Assembly (NCBI RefSeq): GCF_000819725.1
Contig: NZ_CDDH01000062.1
Coordinates: 186,001 to 250,000 of the forward strand
Direction of reading: 5' to 3'
Length of the DNA: 64,000 bases
Origin: Aeromonas australiensis
Lineage (GTDB): Bacteria > Pseudomonadota > Gammaproteobacteria > Enterobacterales > Aeromonadaceae
Below are positions 7,050 to 16,489 of the stretch, piece after piece. The notes below the pieces were generated by a model. The model worked only from the letters and a program-made list of their open reading frames with translations, was not told the DNA's origin and made no database searches. Each line of letters starts with the position of its first letter. Position 1 is the first letter of the stretch. The position numbers were made by a program, and so were the translations under genes.

Positions 7050-8237
7050 ATGAGTACAGTAGCAATCGCCCTTGCTGGCGGAGGACCGCTGGGAGGCATC
7101 TACGAGATCGGTGCCTGTGCCGCCCTCTCCGACAGTATCACGGGCCTGCACCTTGAGCAGGCCGATATCTATGTTGGCGTCAGCTCCGGGGCGGTGATTG
7201 CTTCTGCGCTGGCCAACGGTTTTTCGGCAGAAAAGCTGGTGCGGATCCTGCTCAGTGATGACTCTGGCGATATATTTGACCCTGCCACTCTGCTGCGCCC
7301 GGCATTTCGTGAATATATGACTCGGCTGACATCGATCCCGCCACTGGCGCTGGAGTGTATGGTGGGCTATTTGATGGCGCCCTGGAAGCGCAGCCTGTTT
7401 GAGTCATTGCAGGGGTTATCCAAGGCGATCCCGACCGGGTTGTTTGACAATCGTGGGGTGGATCGCATCCTGACCGAGTTTTTTTCCCGCCCGGGTCGCA
7501 GCAACGATTTTCGCCAGCTGAACAGCCGACTCTTTGTTGTGGCGACCGAGCTGGATACCGGACATCCGGTCGCATTTGGCAGCCCCGGGCTGGATGATAT
7601 CCCCATCTCGGCGGCAGTCCAGGCTTCGGCGGCATTGCCGGGACTCTTCCCCCCCTCCCTGATCAATGGTCGTTACTACGTGGATGGCGCCTTGATCAAG
7701 ACGTTGCATGCCTCGGTTGCGCTGGAGGAGGGTGCAGATTTGGTGTTTTGTATCAACCCGCTGGTTCCCTTTGATGCAGCCATGGCGGCCGGTGAACAGG
7801 CCAGTCTGGTAGAGAGCGGCCTGCCCGTGGTATTGGCACAGACCTTCCGCGCCATCATTCACTCACGGATGCACGTGGGAATGGATCGATATCGGCACCA
7901 ATATCCGCAAGCCGATGCACTACTCTTCGAACCCTCTTCTGCTGACAGCGAGATGTTTTTCACCAATGTGTTCAGCTATCGGGATCGCCGTCGGCTCTGT
8001 GAACACGCTTTTCAGCACACCCGCCACGATCTCTGGCAACGCCGCCACGAGCTGGCGCCGATTCTGGCAAAACATGGCTTCGAGCTTAATCTGACGGCGC
8101 TCTGTGACCCGGAACGCACCTTGCTGACGCCGCGCCACAACACTGTCGCGGCGCTCGACAAGTCATTGGCGCAGCTGCAAGACTGGCTTATCAATCGTTA
8201 TCGCCACGGCGTTCGTCGTTCGTCACCAAAGGAGTAG
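7050..8237 (+). CDS. patatin-like phospholipase/lipase
   Basis: The 395-residue protein carries the patatin signature: glycine-rich oxyanion motif GGGPLGG near residues 10-16, nucleophile motif GVSSG with Ser45, and the DGA motif with Asp212, which forms the Ser-Asp dyad. Patatin enzymes remove acyl chains from phospholipids or neutral lipids. No signal peptide is seen, so it is probably cytoplasmic. A GGGAGGAGG ribosome-binding site precedes the ATG. The stop codon is one base from the start of the TetR gene, so the two are almost certainly co-transcribed. The setting between a phasin and a wax ester synthase suggests mobilisation of stored lipid, but the substrate is not proven. Confidence 0.85.
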   Translation: MSTVAIALAGGGPLGGIYEIGACAALSDSITGLHLEQADIYVGVSSGAVIASALANGFSAEKLVRILLSDDSGDIFDPATLLRPAFREYMTRLTSIPPLALECMVGYLMAPWKRSLFESLQGLSKAIPTGLFDNRGVDRILTEFFSRPGRSNDFRQLNSRLFVVATELDTGHPVAFGSPGLDDIPISAAVQASAALPGLFPPSLINGRYYVDGALIKTLHASVALEEGADLVFCINPLVPFDAAMAAGEQASLVESGLPVVLAQTFRAIIHSRMHVGMDRYRHQYPQADALLFEPSSADSEMFFTNVFSYRDRRRLCEHAFQHTRHDLWQRRHELAPILAKHGFELNLTALCDPERTLLTPRHNTVAALDKSLAQLQDWLINRYRHGVRRSSPKE

Positions 8238-8238
8238 C

Positions 8239-8880
8239 ATGGATCGCAAACCCAAACGCCGTACCCGGGAGCGCATTCTGACCACCGCCCTCGCCTGCTT
8301 CAACCGGTTGGGCGAGCCCAGCGTCACCACCTCGGCCATTGCGGCCGAGATGGAGATAAGCCAGGGAAACCTCTACTACCACTTTCACAACAAGGAAGAG
8401 ATAGTTAATGCGCTGTTCAGCGAGTTTGAGCAGCAGATGGACCGCTTGCTGGACGCCGTGAACACCCCTTCCGATGAGGCTGAAGATATCTGGTTGTTCC
8501 TTCACCTGATGTTTGAAGCCATCTGGCATTATCGATTTCTCTACTACGACATTGCCACCCTGATGAGCAGTTATCATCAGGTCGAACAGCGTTTTTCCGC
8601 CCTGCTGCGTCGTAAAGAGCAGACCGCCGAGACTATCTGCAACCATCTGCAGGCGGTGGGCTTGATGGCGGGCAGCGCAGCTCAGTTACACACCCTGGCC
8701 GCCAATATCGCGCTGGTGGGCACATTCTGGATCTCTTACCAGCGGGCACTGCATCCCAAGGCGGACGCCGATATCGCCCTCGGCGTCTTTCAGGTCATGC
8801 AACTGGTTGCACCCTATTTGCGGGCTGATGCCCGCACTCATCTGGGCGCACTCGCCCACCACTATACCGACAAGGTTTGA
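8239..8880 (+). CDS. TetR/AcrR family transcriptional regulator
   Basis: The 213-residue product begins with a basic segment and a TetR N-terminal helix-turn-helix (about residues 10-55). The core is PSVTTSAIAAEMEISQGNLYYHFHNKEEIV, quoted here as two parts: the first helices, then the typical LYYHF-NKEE recognition end. The C-terminal part is all-helical and would bind a ligand, perhaps an acyl-CoA or fatty acid given the neighbours. It starts one base after the patatin stop, and a TPR gene follows 25 bases later. It probably regulates the surrounding lipid genes. The operator is unknown; the CTGTTACTTA repeats at 6160-6190 are one candidate. Confidence 0.85.
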   Translation: MDRKPKRRTRERILTTALACFNRLGEPSVTTSAIAAEMEISQGNLYYHFHNKEEIVNALFSEFEQQMDRLLDAVNTPSDEAEDIWLFLHLMFEAIWHYRFLYYDIATLMSSYHQVEQRFSALLRRKEQTAETICNHLQAVGLMAGSAAQLHTLAANIALVGTFWISYQRALHPKADADIALGVFQVMQLVAPYLRADARTHLGALAHHYTDKV

Positions 8881-8905
8881 TTCACATGCTAAAGGGAGAA
8901 CAAGC

Positions 8906-9694
8906 ATGACCACTTCACAACTCGAATTTGTCCCCTTCCCCTACGCCGATGCGGCCTATGACTATGCTGGCCAGAAGCTGGCGGACAACTGGGATCGACT
9001 CCATCAGGGGGATGCGGAGCCTTGGCCTGACAATGAGCAGGTTCAGGATGCATGGCGAGCCTACCATGCCGGGGATTTTGCCCAAGCGGTTGCCCTTGGT
9101 GAAGCCGCCGGTGAGGCAGGTCTGAACGTGGCGAACAAGGCACTGGTGATCCACGCCAGTTACTTGCTGGAAGAGAAGTATGCCAAGCGTGCCGCCTTCG
9201 AGCGGGCGGCCACTCATGCCGAGAAATTGCAAAAGCGTCAGCCTGACAATGCCAATGCCTGGTATTTCCATGCTCTGGCGCTGGGTCGTTATAGCCAGGT
9301 GATTTCCATCTCCAAGGCGCTGTCGCAAGGGATTGGTGACAAGATCAAGGTAAGCCTCGAGAAGGCGCTGGAGATCGAACCCGACCACGCGGAAGCCCAT
9401 ATCGCGTTCGGTGCCTGGCATGCCGAGATTATTGACAAGCTGGGAGCCATGATCGGCAGCCTGACCTATGGCGCCAAGAAAGAGGAGTCAGAACGTCACT
9501 TCAAGGAGGCGCTGGCGCTGATCCCCGACTCCGCCATCGCCCGCATGGAGTATGCCAATGCTCAGGTGATGCTACACGGCAAGAGCCGCCTGAAAGCGGC
9601 CGAAGCGCTTTATGCCGAAGCGGCCGCGTGCGAACCGATGGATGCCATGGAGCGCCTCGATGTCGAGGCGGCACGGGAAGAGCTGGAAGATTAA
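8906..9694 (+). CDS. tetratricopeptide-repeat protein of unknown function
   Basis: The 262-residue product is mostly alpha-helical and has TPR-like repeats. Examples are DAWRAYHAGDFAQAVALGE near residue 48, NANAWYFHALALGRY, KALEIEPDHAEAHIAFGAWH and KEALALIPDSAIARMEYANA. TPRs mediate protein-protein contacts. No signal peptide is seen. The ATG at 8906 has AAAGGGAG upstream and is preferred over an in-frame start inside the TetR gene. It is the last gene of the patatin-TetR-TPR cluster and is followed by a strong terminator. A scaffold or regulatory role on lipid granules can only be guessed. Confidence 0.75.
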   Translation: MTTSQLEFVPFPYADAAYDYAGQKLADNWDRLHQGDAEPWPDNEQVQDAWRAYHAGDFAQAVALGEAAGEAGLNVANKALVIHASYLLEEKYAKRAAFERAATHAEKLQKRQPDNANAWYFHALALGRYSQVISISKALSQGIGDKIKVSLEKALEIEPDHAEAHIAFGAWHAEIIDKLGAMIGSLTYGAKKEESERHFKEALALIPDSAIARMEYANAQVMLHGKSRLKAAEALYAEAAACEPMDAMERLDVEAAREELED

Positions 9695-9728
9695 CCGCCA
9701 CTCCTGCCACTTAGAGGGAGTAAAACAA

Positions 9729-9752
9729 GAGGCCAACCCGCGGGTTGGCCTC
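9729..9752. terminator. 24-bp perfect palindrome, bidirectional terminator
   Basis: GAGGCCAACCCG is followed directly by its exact complement CGGGTTGGCCTC. It lies between the converging TPR and wax ester synthase genes, with a moderately U-rich stretch downstream on the plus strand. It should end transcripts from both sides. Confidence 0.75.
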
Positions 9753-9772
9753 ATTCATTCTCTGCCCTTACC

Positions 9773-11206
9773 TTATGATGCCAGCAGCGCGTCCAGCCCT
9801 GTCGGATCGAATAGCAGCTCAGGCTCCAGTAACACCATCAACAGCAGTTGTTCAAACTCAACTGCGAAGCGATCCACTACCTGATCAGGGTCCGGCACCA
9901 GCTTCTTGTCGGTGATAAGGCCGAGTTGCACCTTGTGATCGTAAGAGAGGATCGAGACGCCCACACCGATATCTCCAGACTGCGGCACCCAGAACAGCGG
10001 CTGCCGCAGCTTGGCGCCAGCCAGATAGAGGGTCTGCTGCGGGCCGGGCACATTGGTTATCACCGCGCTGGCTTTGGCTGCGAGCAGGTCGACCGCTTGT
10101 TGCTGCACCGCTTTGGGGGCCATGCCCAGGGCGTGTAACAGATTGAGTACCACGATAGGCTGCAACGAACTGCGCAGTGCCTGCATTCTGTCGCGCACTG
10201 CATAGAGTCGCTGCAGCGGATGTTCGATATCGATGGGAAGGTCCAGGGCCACCAGCCCGAAGCGATTGCCAAGGGCGCCATTATCATCTGATGCGCGCAT
10301 ATTGACCGGCACCAGCGCCCGGATCTGGATATTGTCTACCTCATCCCCCCTGCTTTGCAGGTAGTGACGAAACGCACCGGCCGTGGCCGCAATCAACAGG
10401 TCGTTGACCGAGCAACCCAGCACCTTGCCCACAGCCTTGATGTCGGGCAGCGGGATCTGTTCTGACCACGCGACTCGCTTGCTGCTCCCCGTCTTGCCCT
10501 TGAGGCGGGAAGCTGAGTCATCACCCAGGGTCGCGATGTTGCAAAGTTCGCTGGCCACATCGCGGCCGGTCTTGAGGTATTCCACCGCTTTGGTGGGATG
10601 AGTGACGACCTCGACATATTTAGAGAAGAGGGTGCCGGTCAGTTTGAGGCCTGCCCGCACCAGACGGCTACCATGGTGACACTCCTCTTCCTCCTCGTTG
10701 TTGTCATCAACCTGAGAGTCAACGGATGGACGCCGTGCAACCCCCTCCGGGGTGTTGTCCATCATGGTGAGCATGGCTCGCACCAGAGAGAAACCATCCC
10801 CCATGGCGTGATGGATACGCACTACCAATGCCTGGCCGCCCAACGAGGTGTCGGTCAGGTGCATGTCCCACAGGGGGCGCTGGTGGTTGAGCGGCGTCGA
10901 GGCAAGGTCGGCCACCAGCTTCTCCAGTTCGATCTTGCCAGCCTTACCCGGCAGGATCACCCGTTTCAGATGCTGGTCGAGATCGAAGTCCGGATCATGA
11001 CGCCAGTAGTAGCTTCCCCCTTCCAGTACCGCTCGCTGGTGGAAGCGGGGTTGCACCGAGATGGTATGGCGCAAACCATTTATCAGCCTGGCCTCGTCAA
11101 GATCCCCCTCAAACATCAGCACGCCGATGATTTGCATCAGATTATTTGGCCTGTCCATCCGTAGCCAGGCGGTGTCAACACATGAAATAAATTCGTTTAA
11201 TGGCAT
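9773..11206 (-). CDS. wax ester synthase / acyl-CoA:diacylglycerol acyltransferase (WS/DGAT)
   Basis: The 477-residue protein has the condensation-domain active-site motif HHAMGDG (His132-His133...Asp137-Gly138), the catalytic signature of bacterial WS/DGAT enzymes. Other family features are the start with a DTAWLRMDRPNNLM-like segment and a C-terminal NVPGP motif. These enzymes join acyl-CoA to a fatty alcohol (wax ester) or to diacylglycerol (triacylglycerol) at the inner face of the membrane, where lipid droplets bud. The length matches the family (about 450-480). It stands alone, converging with the TPR gene. The two-domain fatty acyl-CoA reductase at 4176-6149 would supply the fatty alcohol substrate. 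Confidence 0.9.
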   Translation of the reverse strand: MPLNEFISCVDTAWLRMDRPNNLMQIIGVLMFEGDLDEARLINGLRHTISVQPRFHQRAVLEGGSYYWRHDPDFDLDQHLKRVILPGKAGKIELEKLVADLASTPLNHQRPLWDMHLTDTSLGGQALVVRIHHAMGDGFSLVRAMLTMMDNTPEGVARRPSVDSQVDDNNEEEEECHHGSRLVRAGLKLTGTLFSKYVEVVTHPTKAVEYLKTGRDVASELCNIATLGDDSASRLKGKTGSSKRVAWSEQIPLPDIKAVGKVLGCSVNDLLIAATAGAFRHYLQSRGDEVDNIQIRALVPVNMRASDDNGALGNRFGLVALDLPIDIEHPLQRLYAVRDRMQALRSSLQPIVVLNLLHALGMAPKAVQQQAVDLLAAKASAVITNVPGPQQTLYLAGAKLRQPLFWVPQSGDIGVGVSILSYDHKVQLGLITDKKLVPDPDQVVDRFAVEFEQLLLMVLLEPELLFDPTGLDALLAS

Positions 11207-11453
11207 GCTCGTTTCCCTACAACATGAATCCTCGCTGACCGCTATTTTTTATTGATGACCAAGTAACGACAAGCGATATGAAAAAATACTAAAAAGAGTG
11301 CTCTGCAATATATAAAAAGAAGATGGTGCTCTTCTTAAATATCTAAAATGTATCAGTCAGTTCATTTAATGAGCAGCTTGGCGATGTCTGTAAATATGCC
11401 GCCCAAATACCGGCATCCGTTGCTACAAATTAAAGGTGGTCGTACTGGATGAC

Positions 11454-11789
11454 TTAGGTCGAGGTGGGGCACGGTAAATGGTGTGCCACATAATCCAGGA
11501 TCTCCTGTTCAAGTACATTGCGCATCGGCAGTAATAACAAACCCAGGCGTACATCAAGTTGCAGAGTATCTTCATCCAGCGTCAGCGTACCCTGTACACC
11601 TGCCCCACGAAACAGCAGTTCGGTTTCCTCTTCGTCTAACCACTCGCAGGCAAGTTGATAACGTTCACTCATATCCAGAGCGAGGGCTTCTGCTGCCAGC
11701 CGCACGCCAGCGAGCCCCAGGGGGTGCTGGCGGCTTACCTGAATGGTCGAAAGTGAGCTGCTGCCAGCAAGAGAATCGTATAGAAACAT
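11454..11789 (-). CDS. polyhydroxyalkanoic acid system family protein
   Basis: The 111-residue protein resembles the small PHA-granule-region family (PHA_gran_rgn): the segment SRQHPLGLAGVRLAAEALALD, then LACEWLDEEETELLF, GVQGTLTL, then LGLLLLPMRNVLEQEI. This family is found near PHA synthesis and granule genes in other proteobacteria, and its function is not established. It reads in the same direction as the wax ester synthase gene but is separated from it by 247 bases. With the phasin at 6395 it is the second granule-associated protein in this block. No phaC synthase is present in the window. Confidence 0.75.
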   Translation of the reverse strand: MFLYDSLAGSSSLSTIQVSRQHPLGLAGVRLAAEALALDMSERYQLACEWLDEEETELLFRGAGVQGTLTLDEDTLQLDVRLGLLLLPMRNVLEQEILDYVAHHLPCPTST

Positions 11790-12045
11790 GGTGCTTACTC
11801 TGGTTCATGAAATATCTATTGATATTAAACACATGTTCACAACAAGTGAAAGAGGGGTTGTGATAAATGGGACTAACTTAACAGAGAAGCTAACCAAGGG
11901 GACGACGCTGCATCAGCCAGTGTATCCCGACCCCTTTTTCAGGCTACACTGGCGCTTGGCAGAGCAGTAAAGCGCTGCTTTTTCATACAGCCTTTCATTT
12001 TTCATGGCATGTGACAGGCCTTAGCCCCAGATCAGAGTGTTGTCG

Positions 12046-12774
12046 ATGACCCACCAGTCCTTCCCCCCCAATGACGAAACAACCCTTGGCAGACTATATC
12101 GCCAGCTTAATCGGGTGGCTGCCTTGCGCGAGCAGATCCGTACTCATCCACAAGATATGCATGATCGTGACACGTTACGTCAGTGGCAGGCTGATCGGCT
12201 TGGTCGTACCCATAAGGATCTGCTGAGCAGCGAACGTTATGGCCCTGCCGCCCGTTTTTTCCTGACTGACCTCTACGGCCCCGGCGACACTGCACGTCGG
12301 GATGCTGATGTGATGCGGGTGATGCCGACCGCCGAGCGCTTGCTGCCAGAGTCCGGCCACAAAGTATTGGCACAGGCGATAGAGCTCGATGCCCTCTCCG
12401 AGGAGTTGGACTACCTGATGGTGGTGGCATTGCGCCGTATTGGCGGGATCAACCCTATCACCGCTGAGCACTACGCCATCGCTTATCGCGCCGTAGGTGA
12501 ACAGGCGCGCCGGGAACAACAAATCGCCTTGGTAAGCGAATTGGGGATGACGCTGGACAGGTTGGCGAGAAAACCATTACTGGGGACAACTCTCAAGCTG
12601 GTATCCGGGCCCGCTCATCTGGCCGGGCTGGGCGAGCTCTTCTCTTTTGTCGAGCGTGGTTATCAGGTGTGTCATCAAATGGGGCGTGCCAGTGACTTTC
12701 TCGAGACCATCGCCAGTCGCGAGCTCGCCATCATGACGGCGCTCTTTAATGGCGACAGCAGTGTGCTGACCTAA
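12046..12774 (+). CDS. FFLEELY-motif type protein of unknown function
   Basis: The 242-residue product is largely alpha-helical. It contains FFLTDLYGPGD near residue 64, close to the FFLEELY motif that names an uncharacterised proteobacterial family. DADVMRVMP and a C-terminal helical part (LGELFSFVERGYQVCHQMG) follow. No signal peptide, membrane helix or catalytic motif is evident. The ATG at 12046 is preferred; GTG and TTG codons just upstream (12037, 12040) are alternatives. No convincing Shine-Dalgarno sequence is seen. It closes the lipid-storage block and is followed by a terminator, but whether it belongs to that function is unknown. Confidence 0.7.
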   Translation: MTHQSFPPNDETTLGRLYRQLNRVAALREQIRTHPQDMHDRDTLRQWQADRLGRTHKDLLSSERYGPAARFFLTDLYGPGDTARRDADVMRVMPTAERLLPESGHKVLAQAIELDALSEELDYLMVVALRRIGGINPITAEHYAIAYRAVGEQARREQQIALVSELGMTLDRLARKPLLGTTLKLVSGPAHLAGLGELFSFVERGYQVCHQMGRASDFLETIASRELAIMTALFNGDSSVLT

Positions 12775-12805
12775 TGCTGCGGTGAAGGATAATTGCCAGA
12801 ATAAC

Positions 12806-12830
12806 AAAGCGGGCCGAGTGGCCCGCTTTT
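12806..12830. terminator. terminator between converging genes
   Basis: AAAGCGGGCC (12806-12815) and GGCCCGCTTT (12820-12829) form a perfect 10-bp stem with a GAGT loop. A short U-run follows on the plus strand and an A-run precedes it, so it can serve both the FFLEELY-type gene and prpD. Confidence 0.8.
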
Positions 12831-12860
12831 CGTTTGATATATTGGCCAATATAAGAGCGG

Positions 12861-14306
12861 TCAGATCACCAGCAGATCCATAAAGGTGTGCACCGGGGTG
12901 GCGGCAAGCCGTGGCCCATCCTGGCAGAGGGCGAGGATGTTGCTGACCCGTTTGGTCGGGAAGCGGGTGGCCAGATTGTGCTGGAATTTCTCCACCAGCA
13001 GCGGGATCCCCTCCTCCCGCCGGCGACGATGGCCGACCGGGTACTCCACCTCCACCTTCGGCGTGTGAGTGCCGTCCTTGAAGAAGATCTGGATGGCATT
13101 GGCAATGGAGCGCTTGTCCGCCTCCAGATATTCGCGGCTGTAGCGCTTATCCTCTTGTACCACCATCTTGCCACGCAGCTCATCGATGCGGGGATCGGCC
13201 GCCACGTCATCCTCGTAATCCTCGGCAATGAGGCGCCCGAAGATAAGTGGCACCGCCACCATGTACTGCAGGCAGTGATCCCGATCGGCCGGGTTATTGA
13301 GGGCGCCGACCTTGCTGATGATGCGAATGGCCGACTCATGGGTGGTGAGCTCGATACGGTCGATCTCCTCCAGCCGTCCCTTCACCTGCTCGTGCAGCTT
13401 CATGGCGCACTCCACCGCGGTCTGGGCGTGGAACTCGGCGGGATAGGAGATCTTGAACAGCACGTTCTCCATCACATAGCTGCCGTACCCCTGATGCAGG
13501 GCGAACTGGTTGCCCTTGAACAGCACGTCGTAGAAACCCCACTTGGGCGCGCTCAGTACGCCGGGATAGCCCATCTCGCCGCTCATGGTGATAAGGGCGA
13601 GGCGCACCGCGCGAGAGGTGGCATCCCCTGCCGCCCAGCTCTTGCGCGACCCCGCATTGGGGGCATGGCGGTAGGTACGCAGGCTCTGGCCATCTACCCA
13701 GGCCTGGGAAACCGCATCGATCACCTGCTCGCGGGTGCCACCCAGCATATGGGTCACCACGGCGGTGCTGGCGACCTTGACCAGCACCACATGATCGAGA
13801 CCGACCCGGTTGAAGGAGTTCTCCAGCGCCAGCACCCCCTGAATTTCGTGGGCTTTGACCATGGCCACCAGCACATCGCTCATGGTGAGCGGCGCCTTGC
13901 CTTCGGCCACGCGAGTACGGGAGAGCCAGTCGGCAGTGGCCAGAATGCCCCCCAGATTGTCGGAGGGGTGACCCCACTCGGCGGCCAGCCAGGTGTCGTT
14001 GTAATCGAGCCAGCGGATGATGGCGCCGATATCCCAGGCTGCCTTGACCGGATCGAGGCAGAGCTGGGTACCGGGCACTCGAGCACCATGTGGCACGAGC
14101 GTGCCGGGGACGATGGGGCCAAGGTGCTTGGTACACTCGGGGAAGCGCAAAGCCAGCAGGCCACAGCCAAGGGTGTCCATCAGGCAGTAGCGGGCAGTGT
14201 CGAGGGCTGCCTGGCTGGTAATGGGGTGGTTGCAGACATAATCGGCAATATCGACCAGCACCTGATCGGGCTCGGGTCTGTGGTTGACGTCGACGTTGGC
14301 GGACAT
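12861..14306 (-). CDS. prpD: 2-methylcitrate dehydratase
   Basis: The 481-residue protein fits PrpD (E. coli 483). Diagnostic stretches are [20 protein letters not shown] near the N-terminus, [19 protein letters not shown] and a PRIDELR segment. PrpD dehydrates 2-methylcitrate to 2-methyl-cis-aconitate in the methylcitrate cycle that consumes propionyl-CoA. The ATG at 14306 has AAGGAA upstream and replaces a longer frame that would run into prpC. It is the last gene of prpB-prpC-prpD, 10 bases after prpC. No acnD/prpF pair is present, so the cycle here uses the PrpD-type dehydratase, with an aconitase encoded elsewhere. Confidence 0.95.
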   Translation of the reverse strand: MSANVDVNHRPEPDQVLVDIADYVCNHPITSQAALDTARYCLMDTLGCGLLALRFPECTKHLGPIVPGTLVPHGARVPGTQLCLDPVKAAWDIGAIIRWLDYNDTWLAAEWGHPSDNLGGILATADWLSRTRVAEGKAPLTMSDVLVAMVKAHEIQGVLALENSFNRVGLDHVVLVKVASTAVVTHMLGGTREQVIDAVSQAWVDGQSLRTYRHAPNAGSRKSWAAGDATSRAVRLALITMSGEMGYPGVLSAPKWGFYDVLFKGNQFALHQGYGSYVMENVLFKISYPAEFHAQTAVECAMKLHEQVKGRLEEIDRIELTTHESAIRIISKVGALNNPADRDHCLQYMVAVPLIFGRLIAEDYEDDVAADPRIDELRGKMVVQEDKRYSREYLEADKRSIANAIQIFFKDGTHTPKVEVEYPVGHRRRREEGIPLLVEKFQHNLATRFPTKRVSNILALCQDGPRLAATPVHTFMDLLVI

Positions 14307-14316
14307 CGTGATTTCC

Positions 14317-15444
14317 TTATCGTTGTTGTAGAGAGACAAAGTGACGGGGGGCCGGGCCGACATAATCGGCGCTCGGGCGGATGATCCGGTTGTGCTCGCG
14401 CTGCTCCATCACGTGGGCGCACCAGCCGGTGACCCGCGAGCAGACGAAGATGGGGGTGAACAGCTTGGTCGGGATCCCCATGTAGTGATAAGCGCTGGCA
14501 TGGAAGAAGTCGGCGTTGGGAAAGAGCTCTTTTTCTTCCCACATCACCTGCTCCGCCTCGCAGGAGACGCGATAGAGCCTGTCATCGCCCACCGCTTCGG
14601 CAAGCTTGGCCGACCACTCCTTGATGATGACGTTGCGCGGATCAGAAGTGCGGTAGATGGCGTGGCCAAAGCCCATGATCTTCTCCTTGGCCGCCAGCTT
14701 GGCCAGCAGTTCGCGCCTTGCCTGCGTTTCATCCTGCCAATGTTCGATCATCGCCATGGCCGCCTCGTTGGCACCGCCATGGAGCGGTCCGCGCAAGGTG
14801 CCGATGGCGGCAGTGATGCAGGAGAACATGTCAGAGAGCGTCGAGGCGCAGACTCGCGCCGCAAAGGTGGAGGCGTTGAACTCATGCTCGGCGTAGAGGA
14901 TGAGGGAGACATGCATTACCTGGCGCTCCAGCTCGCTCGGTGCCTTCTGGTGCAGCAGTGCGAGGAAATGGCCACCGATACACTCCTCGTCGCTGTCGAG
15001 GGCGATACGAATACCTTCATGGCTGAACTTGTACCAGTAGATCAGAATGCCCGGAAAGGCGGCCAGCAGCCGATCCGCCACTTCATGCTCATGCTCGAAA
15101 CCATCTTCCGGCTCCAGATCGCCGAGCATGGAGCAGCCGGTGCGCAGCACATCCATGGGGTGGGCATCGGCGGGAATGCGCTCCAGCACCTCCAGCAGCG
15201 GCTGAGGCAAGGTGCGCAGGCGGCGCAGTTCGCGCTTATAGGTGTCAAGCTGCTGCTCATCGGGCAACTCCCCCTTGAGCAGTAGATAGGCGACCTCTTC
15301 AAACTGGGCGCTGTCGGCCAGCTCCTTGATGTCATAACCGCGATAGGTCAGGCCGGTGCCGCTCTTGCCCACGGTGCAGATACTGGTCTCCCCTGCGCTT
15401 TGACCGCGCAACCCTGCCCCGCCCAACGGTTTTTGCTGTCCCAT
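14317..15444 (-). CDS. prpC: 2-methylcitrate synthase
   Basis: The 375-residue protein is a citrate-synthase-fold enzyme. Its catalytic histidine motifs are [12 protein letters not shown] and MGFGHAIY. The N-terminal [16 protein letters not shown] and [10 protein letters not shown] segments are typical of PrpC rather than GltA. It condenses propionyl-CoA with oxaloacetate to 2-methylcitrate. The ATG at 15444 has a strong AGGAGG seven bases upstream. It lies 10 bases downstream of prpB and 10 bases upstream of prpD, so the three are one operon. Confidence 0.95.
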   Translation of the reverse strand: MGQQKPLGGAGLRGQSAGETSICTVGKSGTGLTYRGYDIKELADSAQFEEVAYLLLKGELPDEQQLDTYKRELRRLRTLPQPLLEVLERIPADAHPMDVLRTGCSMLGDLEPEDGFEHEHEVADRLLAAFPGILIYWYKFSHEGIRIALDSDEECIGGHFLALLHQKAPSELERQVMHVSLILYAEHEFNASTFAARVCASTLSDMFSCITAAIGTLRGPLHGGANEAAMAMIEHWQDETQARRELLAKLAAKEKIMGFGHAIYRTSDPRNVIIKEWSAKLAEAVGDDRLYRVSCEAEQVMWEEKELFPNADFFHASAYHYMGIPTKLFTPIFVCSRVTGWCAHVMEQREHNRIIRPSADYVGPAPRHFVSLQQR

Positions 15445-15454
15445 AAGCTGCCTC

Positions 15455-16342
15455 CTATTCCTTGGCTGAAAACAGACGATCCAGTGTCTGCTCGTAGTGG
15501 TGATAACCGAGGAAGTCGTAGAGTGACTCCCGGGTCTGCATGGTCTCCACGACGGCGCGCTGATGGCCATCCTGGCGAATATGGTGATAGACGTTGAGGG
15601 CGGCCTGATTGGCTGCGCGGTTGGCACTCAAGGGGTAGAGCACCATGTCGACCCCGTGGGCGGCCAGTTGTTCTTTGTCAAACAGCTCGGTTTTGCCAAA
15701 TTCGGTCATGTTGGCGAGGATCGGCACTTTGGCCGCCTGCTTGAACCGATCATACTGACCGAGTTCGGTGACCGCTTCGGCGAAGATCATGTCAGCCCCG
15801 GCGGCGACATAGGCGGCGGCGCGTTCCAGCGCCGGGCCAATTCCCTCCACCGCCAGTGCATCGGTGCGCGCCATGATGACAAAGTCGCTATTTTCGCGGG
15901 CATCCACCGCCGCCTTGATGCGATCGCACATCTCCTCCAGCGACACCACCGCCTTGTTGGGGCGATGACCGCAGCGTTTCTGGGCCACCTGATCTTCCAT
16001 GTGCACGGCCGCCACTCCGGCCCGCTCGAACGCGCGGATGGTGCGGGCGATATTGAATGCCCCGCCCCAGCCGGTATCGATATCGACCAGCAGCGGCACC
16101 CGGGTTGCCGCAGTGATCCGCTCGGCATCGATCAGCACGTCGCTCAAGGAGGTTATGCCGAGATCCGGCAAGCCGTAGGAGGCATTGGCCACCCCGGCGC
16201 CGGAAAGGTAAAGCGCTTGAAAACCGCTGCGCTCGGCCATCAGCGCCATATAGGCATTGATGGTGCCGACGATCTGTAGTGGCTTTTCGTTGGCAAGGGC
16301 GGTGCGAAAGCGCAGGCCTGCCGAGGGGGACAAACTGGACAT
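15455..16342 (-). CDS. prpB: 2-methylisocitrate lyase
   Basis: The 295-residue protein belongs to the isocitrate lyase superfamily. It has the active-site loop KRCGH, the segment [17 protein letters not shown], and metal-binding acidic residues in VHMEDQ. It splits 2-methylisocitrate into pyruvate and succinate, the last step of the methylcitrate cycle. Two adjacent ATGs are possible (16345 and 16342); the second has better spacing from AGGAG. It is the first gene of the operon. The promoter region upstream carries a near-perfect 16-bp palindrome (16386-16401). No prpR-type regulator gene is adjacent. Confidence 0.95.
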   Translation of the reverse strand: MSSLSPSAGLRFRTALANEKPLQIVGTINAYMALMAERSGFQALYLSGAGVANASYGLPDLGITSLSDVLIDAERITAATRVPLLVDIDTGWGGAFNIARTIRAFERAGVAAVHMEDQVAQKRCGHRPNKAVVSLEEMCDRIKAAVDARENSDFVIMARTDALAVEGIGPALERAAAYVAAGADMIFAEAVTELGQYDRFKQAAKVPILANMTEFGKTELFDKEQLAAHGVDMVLYPLSANRAANQAALNVYHHIRQDGHQRAVVETMQTRESLYDFLGYHHYEQTLDRLFSAKE

Positions 16343-16385
16343 CATGACTCCTTTCACCTGTCTAGTCTGGCTATCTAATATCACG

Positions 16386-16401
16386 TTTACGTTAACGTCA
16401 A
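16386..16401. promoter_or_regulatory. candidate operator palindrome upstream of prpB
   Basis: TTTACGTTAACGTCAA is a 16-bp palindrome with one mismatch, centred on GTTAAC, 44 bases upstream of prpB. Read on the minus strand it begins TTGACG, which could be a -35 element. A weak TATTAG/TTAGAT follows 15-17 bases later, so a regulator bound here would sit on the promoter. The shape resembles sites of the MerR-family LiuR regulator of branched-chain amino acid breakdown. That comparison is from memory. Confidence 0.5.
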
Positions 16402-16489
16402 TTATACTTTCGTAACATTCCGGCCGCAGGCAAGACAGGAAACCGGTTTTAGGGTAAATTTCACCAATTCCTTCAACAGGTTGAATTGT

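Noticed and set aside
12888-14384. 498-codon open frame on the plus strand opposite prpD
   Set aside because: It is the antisense shadow of prpD and the prpC end. The composition is unnatural, and the minus-strand genes have clear family motifs.
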